In this document: positions 49,076 through 56,449 of the stretch, piece by piece
How positions within the stretch are numbered: the stretch's first letter is position 1
Layout of the letters: each line of letters opens with the position of its first letter
Source of the DNA: Paenibacillus macerans
GTDB lineage: Bacteria; Bacillota; Bacilli; Paenibacillales; Paenibacillaceae
Reading direction: 5' to 3'
DNA: 64,000 nt
Assembly: GCF_900454495.1 (NCBI RefSeq)
Contig: NZ_UGSI01000001.1
Location: forward strand, 2,294,001 to 2,358,000
Program-made: the position numbers and the translations under genes
The notes under the pieces: generated by a model
Told to the model about the DNA's origin: nothing
The model's database searches: none
The model's input: the letters and a program-made list of their open reading frames with translations, nothing else

Positions 49076-50038
49076 TTATTTTACTTTTACGGTCATTTCC
49101 AAATCCTTGATATAGTTTTTGATGGTTTCACCGTTGCTGTCCTCTTTTGCTGTCCCGTTTGGCTCGAGTTCGTACTGGTAAGCTTTGACCGTGATCGACT
49201 TGGCGTTTTTACTCAAGGCATCGGTCACAAAATCGTAATATATAACGCCATTATTGTCATTATCGTCACTTCCGTGACCGAAGATCTTTTTAAGTTCTTT
49301 GCCTTGATCGTCCACAAGCTCATAATTGATAGGAGAAGGCTTACCCTTTTCCAGCCCTTTTATGATCAGTTGAATTCGGGAGGAGCTGGAAGTCAGATTA
49401 AGTTTGCCCAGCGAGACGTTTAGTTTTCCGGATTTTTTGGTCAGATTAGGTTTCAAGGCCTTTCCCTTGGTTTTCTGCAACGTCATATCCAGTGTATACG
49501 GCTTGTCCACGCCTTCCAGGGTCACTTTGGCGGTAAGCTTGAACTTGTCCGGAAACGCTTTAAGATTGCCGCCAATCCAGGATGGATCGGCCATTCTAAT
49601 GTCAAACATGTCCTTTGTGGAACCCTTTCCCTGAGTGATCTGCGTTTTTTGGGCCATAGACTTTCCGCCGCCGTACTCGTGGGCGGGTTTACCATCAATA
49701 AAGAGATCGAGGTCTTTAATTGCACCTTTCTCATAAATATCTTCCCCCGTCTTTTCATCATATTTTCCAGTTATTTCGCCAGTAAGCCCTTCGCCGCTCC
49801 GCTTCAGGGTAATGCCGACATAGTTGCCGTCATAGATTGCTTGGGAAATCTCCAGCGTGATGCCTTGCTGAGTTACACTTGGAGCTTTGGCCTTGGCCGC
49901 ACTTAGTGTCCCGCCGCTTTTCGCTGTTGAATTCGCTGCCGCCATAGGTCCGGCCGCTTCGGCAGCCCCCCAGGCCGTACCGAACAACAGTGCGCCGGCC
50001 AGCGCCGCAGAAGACATTACCTTGTATGTATTTTTCAT
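49076..50038 (-). CDS. Secreted anti-sigma-ectodomain-like protein, copy 3
   Basis: Secreted protein of 320 residues with no recognised enzyme motif. A cleavable signal peptide (about 1-29, TAWGAAEAAG) precedes a domain resembling the outer part of anti-sigma 2. Shared features include SVTQQGITLEISQAIYDGNY versus SVTHDGITL..QVVYDG in the anti-sigma, then FPDKFKLTAKVTLEGVDKPY, and a C-terminal NYIKDLEMTVKVK. It lacks the anti-sigma's cytoplasmic segment and membrane helix. The start at 50038 follows GGAGGG. It is preceded by its own ECF-type promoter at 50088-50120. It is the third and most diverged of three tandem copies, and may bind the same signal or partner as the anti-sigma. That role is inference. 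Confidence 0.78.
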   Translation of the reverse strand: MKNTYKVMSSAALAGALLFGTAWGAAEAAGPMAAANSTAKSGGTLSAAKAKAPSVTQQGITLEISQAIYDGNYVGITLKRSGEGLTGEITGKYDEKTGEDIYEKGAIKDLDLFIDGKPAHEYGGGKSMAQKTQITQGKGSTKDMFDIRMADPSWIGGNLKAFPDKFKLTAKVTLEGVDKPYTLDMTLQKTKGKALKPNLTKKSGKLNVSLGKLNLTSSSSRIQLIIKGLEKGKPSPINYELVDDQGKELKKIFGHGSDDNDNNGVIYYDFVTDALSKNAKSITVKAYQYELEPNGTAKEDSNGETIKNYIKDLEMTVKVK

Positions 50039-50087
50039 TGAAATCCCTCCATTAAATTTTTCCTTTCCTTATATGAGCACGCTATTG

Positions 50088-50120
50088 GATTAGATGGATA
50101 AGTACACCGAAACGTTATAT
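50088..50120 (-). promoter_or_regulatory. ECF-type promoter of secreted paralogue copy 3
   Basis: The minus strand reads ATATAACGTT (50120-50111), a 14-base spacer, then CATCTAATC (50096-50088). The layout is identical to those before sigma 2 and copy 2. Confidence 0.72.
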
Positions 50121-50136
50121 TTTGAGCGTAAAAAAT

Positions 50137-50166
50137 TAAAAGCCTGCAGCGACTAGCTGCAGGCTC
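50137..50166 (-). terminator. Terminator after secreted paralogue copy 2
   Basis: GCCTGCAGC (50142-50150) pairs with GCTGCAGGC (50156-50164). A-rich sequence on its left gives a minus-strand T-run. It lies between copies 2 and 3. Confidence 0.65.
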
Positions 50167-50187
50167 GCCCACTGCCGGATTTGACTT

Positions 50188-51174
50188 TTACTTAATATTA
50201 ACCGTCATTTCCAGGTCCTTGATATAGTTTTTAATCAATTTGCCGTTGCTGTCCGTTTTAAATATACCGGGAGAATTTGGATCGTTTGGATCATCGGGTA
50301 CGAAACCGGGCTCGAAAGCTTTGATTGTAATCGACTTGGCGTCTTTCCCCGAAGCACTGAACACAAAGTCATTATACGTATCGCCATTTTTGTTATTCTC
50401 GTCACTTCCATGACCTGAAATCATCGCCATCTCGTTCCCTTGATCATCCACAGCTTCATACATGATATGCGAAGACTTGTTTTTGTCCAACCCTTTCTCA
50501 ATCAACTGAACTCGGGTAGAGGTCGATGTCACATTAAGTTTACTTAAGGTAACGCTATAATCCCCGCGTTTTTTCGTTAGATTCGGTTTCAAAGCCTTTC
50601 CCTTGGTTTTTTGCAACGTCATAGTAAGCGTATACGGTTTGTCCACACCCTCCAAAGTCACTTTGGCGGTAAGCTTGAACTTGTCCGGAAACGCTTTGAG
50701 GCTGCCGCCAAGCCAGGATGGATCGACCATTGAAATTTTCATCGTGTCCGGTGTAGCGCCCGGCCCCCGTACGATGCTTGGTCTTTGGGACATAGACTTT
50801 CCACCACCATACTGGTAGGCGGATTTACCGTTGATAAAGAGATCGAGGTCTTTAATTGCGCCTTTCTCATAAATATAATCCTCGGTCTTTTCATCATATT
50901 TTCCAGTTATGCTGCCGGTAAGCCCTTTGCCGCTCCGCTTTAGGGTAATGCCGACATAGTTGCCGTCATAGATTGCTTGGGAAACCTCCAGCGTGATGCC
51001 TTGCTGAGTTACGCTTGGAGCTTTGCCCTTGGCCGCACTCAGCGTCCCGCCGCTTTTCGCCGCTGAAGTCGCTGCCGCCGTCGGCCCGGCCGCTTCCGCA
51101 GCCCCCCAGGCCGTACCGAGCAACAGCGCGCCGGCCAGCGCCGCGGAAGACATCACCTTATATGCTTTTTTCAT
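50188..51174 (-). CDS. Secreted anti-sigma-ectodomain-like protein, copy 2
   Basis: Secreted protein of 328 residues. A signal peptide (about 1-29, LLGTAWGAAEAAG) precedes the ectodomain-like region. Motifs in order are SVTQQGITLEVSQAIYDGNY, IKDLDLFINGKSAYQYGGG, FPDKFKLTAKVTLEGVDKPY, VTLSKLNVTSTSTRVQLIEK, and NYIKDLEMTVNIK at the C-terminus. The start at 51174 follows GGAGGGG and fits the signal peptide; a longer frame to 51222 does not. It has its own ECF-type promoter and a downstream terminator. It is closely related to copy 1 in the C-terminal half and to copy 3 in the N-terminal half, which suggests serial duplication with some exchange. Confidence 0.78.
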   Translation of the reverse strand: MKKAYKVMSSAALAGALLLGTAWGAAEAAGPTAAATSAAKSGGTLSAAKGKAPSVTQQGITLEVSQAIYDGNYVGITLKRSGKGLTGSITGKYDEKTEDYIYEKGAIKDLDLFINGKSAYQYGGGKSMSQRPSIVRGPGATPDTMKISMVDPSWLGGSLKAFPDKFKLTAKVTLEGVDKPYTLTMTLQKTKGKALKPNLTKKRGDYSVTLSKLNVTSTSTRVQLIEKGLDKNKSSHIMYEAVDDQGNEMAMISGHGSDENNKNGDTYNDFVFSASGKDAKSITIKAFEPGFVPDDPNDPNSPGIFKTDSNGKLIKNYIKDLEMTVNIK

Positions 51175-51236
51175 TCGAAAAACCCCTCCATGAGATTTGA
51201 TTTTCGAGAAATCCCTCTTCATTGAGTTCTCTATTG

Positions 51237-51269
51237 GATTAGATGGATAAGTACACTAAAACGTTATAT
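51237..51269 (-). promoter_or_regulatory. ECF-type promoter of secreted paralogue copy 2
   Basis: The minus strand reads ATATAACGTT (51269-51260), a 14-base spacer, then CATCTAATC (51245-51237). About 70 bases around it are nearly identical to the region before copy 3, so promoter and gene were duplicated together. Confidence 0.72.
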
Positions 51270-51289
51270 TTTGAGCGTGAAAAATTTAA

Positions 51290-51316
51290 AAACCTGCAGC
51301 GATTTGCTGCAGGCCC
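51290..51316 (-). terminator. Terminator after secreted paralogue copy 1
   Basis: CCTGCAGC (51293-51300) pairs with GCTGCAGG (51306-51313), with a minus-strand T-rich tail. It probably ends the sigma 2/anti-sigma 2/copy 1 operon. Confidence 0.65.
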
Positions 51317-51338
51317 GTCCGCTAACCGGGATTTGTTT

Positions 51339-52334
51339 TTACTTAATATTAACTGTCATTTCCAGCTCTTTGATATAGTTCTTAATGAGTTCACCGTTGC
51401 TGTCCGTTTTAAAGATGCCGGGAGATGACGGATCATTCGGATTATCGGGTACAAAATCGGGCTCGAAAGCTCTGATTGTAATCGACTTGGCGTCTTTCTC
51501 CGGGGGACTGAACACATAGTCATTATACTTATCGCCATTTTTGTTATTCTCGTCGGTTCCGGAACCGGACTTTAGGTCCAGCAGGTTACCTTGATCATCT
51601 ACAACTTCATACAAGATGTGCGAATGCTCGCCTTTTTTCAGCCCTTTCTCGATCAACTGAAAGCGAGTGGAGGTCGATGTCACATTAAGTTTGCTTAAGG
51701 TGACGCTGTAATCCCCATGTTTTTTCGTCAAATTCGGCTTTAGGGCTTGCAGATTGTCCGCGTTTTTTTGCAGTGAAAAATCAAAAGTATACGGCTTATC
51801 CACGCCTTCCAGGGTGATCTTCGCGGTTAACTTGAACTTGTCCGGGAAAGTTGGGGAAACCATATCGTCGCTGCCGAGCCAAGAAGGATCGATCAGTTGA
51901 ACTTCCACCGTATCCGGTGCGGAAGGCGGTCCCCAGCCGAGATTTGGTCTTTTGCCTAGGCCTCCCCCGCCGAACTCGTAGATGGATTTGCCGTCGATAA
52001 ACATTTCAATGTTTTTAATCGCGCCTTTGGGCCGCTCGTATTCCTCGGTCGCTTCATTAAACTTCCCATCGGTGATGCCGCCGGTATACCCTGTGCCGCT
52101 CCGCTGCAGCGTAAGGCTGACATAGTTGCCGTCATACAGCGCTTTGCTGACGGTCAGCGTAATGCCGTTCTGGGTAACGCTGTCGGCTTTGGCCGCGGAA
52201 GCTTGCGCCGCGCTGCTCACTGCCGGCGCTTTGGCCTTTGCCGAACCGGCTGCTTCCACTGTTCCCCAAGCCGTTCCACCGACCAGCATCCCCATTAAAG
52301 CTGCGGTTGTCATTACTTTATATATATTTTTCAT
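51339..52334 (-). CDS. Secreted anti-sigma-ectodomain-like protein, copy 1
   Basis: Secreted protein of 331 residues. A signal peptide (about 1-28, GGTAWGTVEAAG) precedes the same ectodomain-like region. Motifs include SVTQNGITLTVSKALYDGNY, IKNIEMFIDGKSIYEFGGG, FPDKFKLTAKITLEGVDKPY, VTLSKLNVTSTSTRFQLIEK, and NYIKELEMTVNIK. The start ATG at 52334 lies 9 bases after GGAGG. It begins 26 bases after anti-sigma 2 ends, with no promoter between, so it is co-transcribed with the sigma and anti-sigma genes. Of the three copies it is the one tied directly to the sigma operon. Confidence 0.78.
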   Translation of the reverse strand: MKNIYKVMTTAALMGMLVGGTAWGTVEAAGSAKAKAPAVSSAAQASAAKADSVTQNGITLTVSKALYDGNYVSLTLQRSGTGYTGGITDGKFNEATEEYERPKGAIKNIEMFIDGKSIYEFGGGGLGKRPNLGWGPPSAPDTVEVQLIDPSWLGSDDMVSPTFPDKFKLTAKITLEGVDKPYTFDFSLQKNADNLQALKPNLTKKHGDYSVTLSKLNVTSTSTRFQLIEKGLKKGEHSHILYEVVDDQGNLLDLKSGSGTDENNKNGDKYNDYVFSPPEKDAKSITIRAFEPDFVPDNPNDPSSPGIFKTDSNGELIKNYIKELEMTVNIK

Positions 52335-52360
52335 CTCCTGCACCCTCCATATTTCCTTGT

Positions 52361-53587
52361 TTAATTCTGAAAATCATATAACTTTTCCAAACCCGTCCGG
52401 TTTACCGGAACGGTAATCTCCAGTTCCTTCACGTAGTTTCTAACGACTTCTCCGTTGCTGTCGACTTTATATTGCCCCGATTCTCCCGGCTTGGTCGACG
52501 GGTCAATATATTCAGGCTGAAACGACTTGAGCGTAACCGTATCCGGAACCTCCTGCAGCCGGTCAAACAGCATTTCATACCGCGCGTGCATCTGTCCGTT
52601 ATCGTAGTAGATCCCCACGCCACCTACCAATCCCAGATTCCTGCCTTGATCGTCACACAGATCGAACAGTAAATTATTTCTAAGTGGTCTACTTGCTTTA
52701 TCTTCTACATTGATGTCGAAAACCACCTTCGTCGTAATCGGCGTATATTGGATTTGCTGAAGCGTAAGCGTAATCCCGTTCCACTCTCTCGTTTCTCCAA
52801 AGGTTTCAACGAGACGACTCGTGTTTTTGCGAACGGGCAGTTCGAAAACGAACGGCTCCTCAACGCCTTCCAGCCAAAATTTGGCCGTCAGCACAAAACG
52901 ATCGGGAAGAATCTGTGACGAATCGCCCGTTTCCGAAATGACCGACAACTCGTACAGCGCCGCATTGGGATCGGCTGTCGGCCCTCCTTTTGAACTAAAT
53001 TTATGATTTTTAGAATTATAAGTTGGTTGGCCATCGATCAGCATCTCCCAATCGCGTACAGCCCCTCTTGGGTAAATCGCATCCCTCTCCCGGCCTTCAC
53101 CTACGAACTTATGGTCCAGAATTCCCCCGGTAAACCCTTCCCCTTCGCGCTTGACCGCCAAAGTTAGGCGAATGCCATCATAAACAACCTGGGGGATACG
53201 AAGGGTAATTCCATCATGGGTGACGCTTGCGTCCGTTTCCTCGGCCAGTCCGTGCTCCTCTGCCGTCTGCAGCCCCAGATCGCCGGCCAATTTGAAGATG
53301 CCGCCAAGGATAGGGACATTTTTGAGCGATTCGGCCAGCGCCGGCGACACCATGGCACTGCCCAGCCCGATCGTCAAAACGGCGATTGCTGCGGCGGCGG
53401 CCACTCCCACTTTAAAGGTCCTGGAGAATCGGGATTTCCGGCCGCTTCGGGTCTGCATCGGAAGATCGGCCAAGGAAGCGTAAACCTCATCCTGGCGGCG
53501 GCGAATGATATCGGGAACCTCCCTGACCTCAGTCAACCGTTCCTTGCCGATGTCGCGAAGCGTTTTTTCAAGATCACGCTTTTTCAT
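52361..53587 (-). CDS. Membrane anti-sigma factor 2 (DUF4179-like)
   Basis: Predicted single-pass anti-sigma factor of 408 residues. The cytoplasmic part covers about 1-55. The membrane helix covers about 56-80 (VGVAAAAAIAVLTIGLGSAM). A conserved juxtamembrane segment SLKNVPILGGIFKLAGDLGL is followed by an ectodomain (about 120-408) with SVTHDGITLRIPQVVYDG, PDRFVLTAKFWLEGVEEPF and the C-terminal NYVKELEITVPVNR. The last three blocks are shared with the downstream secreted paralogues. It overlaps the sigma gene by 14 bases, as in locus 1. It should sequester ECF sigma 2 until an envelope signal reaches the ectodomain. Confidence 0.83.
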   Translation of the reverse strand: MKKRDLEKTLRDIGKERLTEVREVPDIIRRRQDEVYASLADLPMQTRSGRKSRFSRTFKVGVAAAAAIAVLTIGLGSAMVSPALAESLKNVPILGGIFKLAGDLGLQTAEEHGLAEETDASVTHDGITLRIPQVVYDGIRLTLAVKREGEGFTGGILDHKFVGEGRERDAIYPRGAVRDWEMLIDGQPTYNSKNHKFSSKGGPTADPNAALYELSVISETGDSSQILPDRFVLTAKFWLEGVEEPFVFELPVRKNTSRLVETFGETREWNGITLTLQQIQYTPITTKVVFDINVEDKASRPLRNNLLFDLCDDQGRNLGLVGGVGIYYDNGQMHARYEMLFDRLQEVPDTVTLKSFQPEYIDPSTKPGESGQYKVDSNGEVVRNYVKELEITVPVNRTGLEKLYDFQN

Positions 53588-54131
53588 AAGCCAACTCCTC
53601 CCTTCCCATTCGCTTAACCTTGTCGGCCAATATTCCTCTGGCCCTATGCAGGCGCCCCCGGACAGCTCCCTCCGAAATTTCCAGCACGCTCGCGACCTCT
53701 TTGATCGGCAAATCCTGATAATAAAAAAGATGGATAACGATTCTTAAAGTTTCGTCCAGGTTTTCCACCGCCTCGCGGAGATCCTGCTTGCGGTTCTCTT
53801 CATACTCCCCGGTAAACCGCGCCGCTCCCGCCGGTTCCGGCAGCTCCGCCATCACGACGGTTCTACTGCGCATGCGCAGCAATTGATTGCATTCATTGAT
53901 TAAAATCCGAATTACCCAGGTTTTAAAATATTTCGGCTGCCGCAATGTCGACAATGATTTATACGCTTTAAGCGTTGTTTCCTGAAATGCGTCCGCACAA
54001 TCTTCGTCACGTCTCACAATGGACTTCGCCAAGCCGTACAGTTCGGGTTCCAGCCTCCGGAAGAGCCGGATAAACGCCTCACGATCCCCCCGCTGCGCGC
54101 GCTTGACTTCCAGTACCATATCTTGTTGCAC
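53574..54131 (-). CDS. ECF sigma-70 family factor 2
   Basis: ECF sigma factor of 185 residues. Region 2 (about 10-75) has CADAFQETTLKAYKSLSTLR and the -10 recognition helix PKYFKTWVIRILINECNQ. Region 4 (about 120-170) has LPIKEVASVLEISEGAVRGR. A GTG start at 54131 is chosen because AAGGAG lies 9 bases upstream; a TTG three codons earlier directly abuts that site. It is paralogous to sigma 1. Its promoter carries the motif ATATAACATT-N14-CATCTAATC, shared with copies 2 and 3 of the secreted paralogues, which implies autoregulation and a local regulon. Confidence 0.9.
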   Translation of the reverse strand: MQQDMVLEVKRAQRGDREAFIRLFRRLEPELYGLAKSIVRRDEDCADAFQETTLKAYKSLSTLRQPKYFKTWVIRILINECNQLLRMRSRTVVMAELPEPAGAARFTGEYEENRKQDLREAVENLDETLRIVIHLFYYQDLPIKEVASVLEISEGAVRGRLHRARGILADKVKRMGREELAYEKA

Positions 54132-54163
54132 GAATTTCAACTCCTTTTGAGGGCCCTCTGCAA

Positions 54164-54196
54164 GATTAGATGGGTCAGCCTCTGAAAATGTTATAT
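54164..54196 (-). promoter_or_regulatory. ECF-type promoter of sigma operon 2
   Basis: The minus strand reads ATATAACATT (54196-54187), a 14-base spacer, then CATCTAATC (54172-54164). The last element is identical to that before copies 2 and 3. Confidence 0.72.
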
Positions 54197-54245
54197 CTAC
54201 TTCAAAAAAAGTTCAACGTTCGTTTAGACCCTAGCCCCAATTAGA

Positions 54246-54259
54246 GTGATTACAATCAC
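54246..54259. promoter_or_regulatory. Perfect CRP/FNR-like palindrome before hcp
   Basis: GTGATTACAATCAC is a perfect palindrome with arms GTGATT/AATCAC. It is placed about 70 bases before the hcp start codon. This form fits a CRP/FNR-family nitrosative-stress or anaerobic regulator, but the protein is not in the window. Confidence 0.5.
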
Positions 54260-54329
54260 CCGGCCGCGGCCGATCCGGCGGTATTCTTCTGTATATCCGT
54301 TAAATTCTCCCAAAGGAGGTTATTTTGAA

Positions 54330-56015
54330 ATGAACCAAACAGCTTCGAATCCGGACATTTCGCAGCCGTCCATGTTTTGTTTTCAATGCCAGGAGTCGGC
54401 CGGCGGGACCGGCTGCACGATCAAGGGCGTCTGCGGCAAACCGCATGACGTGGCCAACCTGCAGGATTTGCTCATCTATGTGCTGAAAGGCATTTCCTTT
54501 TTCTCCGTGGGGACCGAGCTCCCCGAAGCTTTAGACCGGCGTGCATCGGTCTTTATTATGGATTCACTGTTCGCCACGATTACGAACGCCAACTTTGACC
54601 GCAACGTGTTCGTCGCCAAAATCCGCGAAGCGCTTGCTCTGCGCGACGAAGTAAGACGCCACTGGGAGGAACAGCGTATAGGCGCTGCGGCGGAGCTTCC
54701 CGACGCGGCGGTTTGGCAGGCGGACGACGAAGCGTCGTTTGACGCCAAAGCCAAGAGTGTCGGCGTGCTCGCCACGGCCGATCCGGACATCCGCTCCTTG
54801 CGCGAGCTGCTCACCTACGGTCTTAAAGGGATGGCCGCCTATACGTATCACGCCCTTCAGTTGGACCATTCGAACCCGCAAATCGACTTGTTTATGCGCC
54901 GGGCGCTGGCCGCCACTTTGGACGACTCCTTAACGGCGGATCATCTCGTCGGTTTGGTGATGGAGGCGGGCAAATATGGCGTTGAGGCCATGTCCCTGCT
55001 TGATGAGGCCAATACCGGCACCTACGGCCACCCCGAAGTGACCAAAGTGAATATCGGCGTGCGGAACCGGCCGGGGATTCTGATCAGCGGCCACGATTTG
55101 AAAGACCTGGAGGAACTGCTGCGGCAAACCGAAGGCACCGGAGTGGATGTGTACACCCACAGTGAAATGCTGCCGGCTCATTACTATCCGGCCTTTAAGA
55201 AATACGATCATTTCGTCGGCAACTACGGCAATGCCTGGTGGCTGCAAACGACGGAATTCGCCGCGTTCAACGGCCCGATTCTGATGACCACCAACTGTAT
55301 CGTGCCGCCGAAGGCAAGCTACAAGGACCGCATGTATACGACCGGAAACACCGGATTTCCCGGCGTGCGGCATATCCCGGAAGGCCCGGAAGGCCAGCCG
55401 AAGGATTTTTCGGAAATCATCGCGCACGCCAAACGCTGCGAACCTCCGACCGAACTGGAGAGCGGCGAAATTGTCGGCGGTTTTGCCCACCACACCGTGA
55501 CCGGCATCGCCGATCAAGTGGTGGAAGCCGTCAAAACCGGCGCGATCAAAAGATTTTTCGTGATGGCCGGCTGCGACGGACGGATGAAATCGCGCTCTTA
55601 TTACACGGACTTTGCCCGGGAGCTTCCCCGCGATACGGTCATCCTGACTGCAGGCTGCGCCAAATATAAATACAACAAGCTCGACCTGGGCGATATCGGC
55701 GGGATTCCCCGCGTACTGGACGCCGGGCAATGCAACGACTCCTATTCGCTGGCCGTCATCGCCCTGAAATTAAAGGAAATTTTCGGCCTGGAAGATATCA
55801 ACGACCTGCCGATTTCCTACAACATCGCCTGGTATGAGCAGAAGGCGGTTATCGTGCTGCTGGCCCTGCTGTACCTCGGGGTCAAAAACATCCACCTGGG
55901 GCCGACGCTGCCCGCGTTCCTGTCGCCGAACGTCGCCAAAGTATTAATCGAAAAATTCGGCATCGGCGGCATCACGACCGTGGAAGAGGACATGAAGATG
56001 TTCCTTGGAGCGTAA
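54330..56015 (+). CDS. hcp: Hybrid cluster protein (hydroxylamine/NO reductase)
   Basis: Cytosolic iron-sulfur protein of 561 residues. The N-terminal four-Cys motif CFQCQESAGGTGCTIKGVCG binds the cubane cluster. Ligands for the hybrid Fe-S-O cluster lie in ISGHDLKDLEE, TTNCIVPP, TAGCAKYKYNKL, DAGQCNDSYS and YNIAWYEQKA. Hcp is linked to hydroxylamine and nitric oxide reduction under anaerobic or nitrosative stress. The start at 54330 follows AAAGGAGG; the longer frame upstream is not used. A perfect palindrome lies upstream and a terminator follows, so it is monocistronic. No Hcr reductase gene is adjacent. Confidence 0.95.
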   Translation: MNQTASNPDISQPSMFCFQCQESAGGTGCTIKGVCGKPHDVANLQDLLIYVLKGISFFSVGTELPEALDRRASVFIMDSLFATITNANFDRNVFVAKIREALALRDEVRRHWEEQRIGAAAELPDAAVWQADDEASFDAKAKSVGVLATADPDIRSLRELLTYGLKGMAAYTYHALQLDHSNPQIDLFMRRALAATLDDSLTADHLVGLVMEAGKYGVEAMSLLDEANTGTYGHPEVTKVNIGVRNRPGILISGHDLKDLEELLRQTEGTGVDVYTHSEMLPAHYYPAFKKYDHFVGNYGNAWWLQTTEFAAFNGPILMTTNCIVPPKASYKDRMYTTGNTGFPGVRHIPEGPEGQPKDFSEIIAHAKRCEPPTELESGEIVGGFAHHTVTGIADQVVEAVKTGAIKRFFVMAGCDGRMKSRSYYTDFARELPRDTVILTAGCAKYKYNKLDLGDIGGIPRVLDAGQCNDSYSLAVIALKLKEIFGLEDINDLPISYNIAWYEQKAVIVLLALLYLGVKNIHLGPTLPAFLSPNVAKVLIEKFGIGGITTVEEDMKMFLGA

Positions 56016-56025
56016 AGTATTACGA

Positions 56026-56056
56026 GAAAGACCTGACCGGCGGTCAGGTCTTTTGT
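56026..56056 (+). terminator. Terminator of hcp
   Basis: AAGACCTGACC pairs with GGTCAGGTCTTTT across a short loop (about 56028-56054), starting 12 bases after the stop codon. Confidence 0.85.
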
Positions 56057-56449
56057 TTATGCAACTTGAGGCGCAACTCCCGCAAAGCGCAAAAGTGCAG
56101 GCGATTTTCGTCGAAACGGGAAATCCCTCGAAATAGGCTCGTCAAATGCAAATGCCGAATGTGCAGTTCATTTCCGGTCAAAAGATACTTTTTTGCCGAA
56201 TAGCTCCAAGTCAGATGTATTTTTGCATTTCATCACTCCAAAATGGCATCTGCCAGGGAAATCAAATGCACTTTTGCAGTTGATCCCGTGTGGCGGCCGG
56301 TTTAGGATACATCATCCTGATAGAACGCGAACCCGGGAGCTTATGCCTCCCGCCGCCCGCGTTTTGGGGCTGAACTTTTTGATGGCGCATCCGCACTTAA
56401 CCTCGTCCCTGCTCTGACCGTTTAACGGTTCCAAAGCTTGATCCGTGGT
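56057..56449. repeat. Intergenic region with degenerate TGCA-containing repeats
   Basis: No supported gene. Several related words recur: AAAAGTGCAGGCGATTTTCG (near 56090), GAATGTGCAGTTCATTTCC (near 56158), TTTTTGCATTTCATCAC (near 56220) and ACTTTTGCAGTTGATCCC (near 56270). They look like a decayed intergenic repeat family similar in kind to those at 5.3 and 34.7 kb. An open frame of 74 codons at 56193 has no ribosome site. Confidence 0.45.

Noticed and set aside
50137..51316. Hairpins between secreted paralogues as possible riboregulators
   Set aside because: Stems with adjoining T-rich tails just after stop codons are adequately explained as simple terminators duplicated with the genes.
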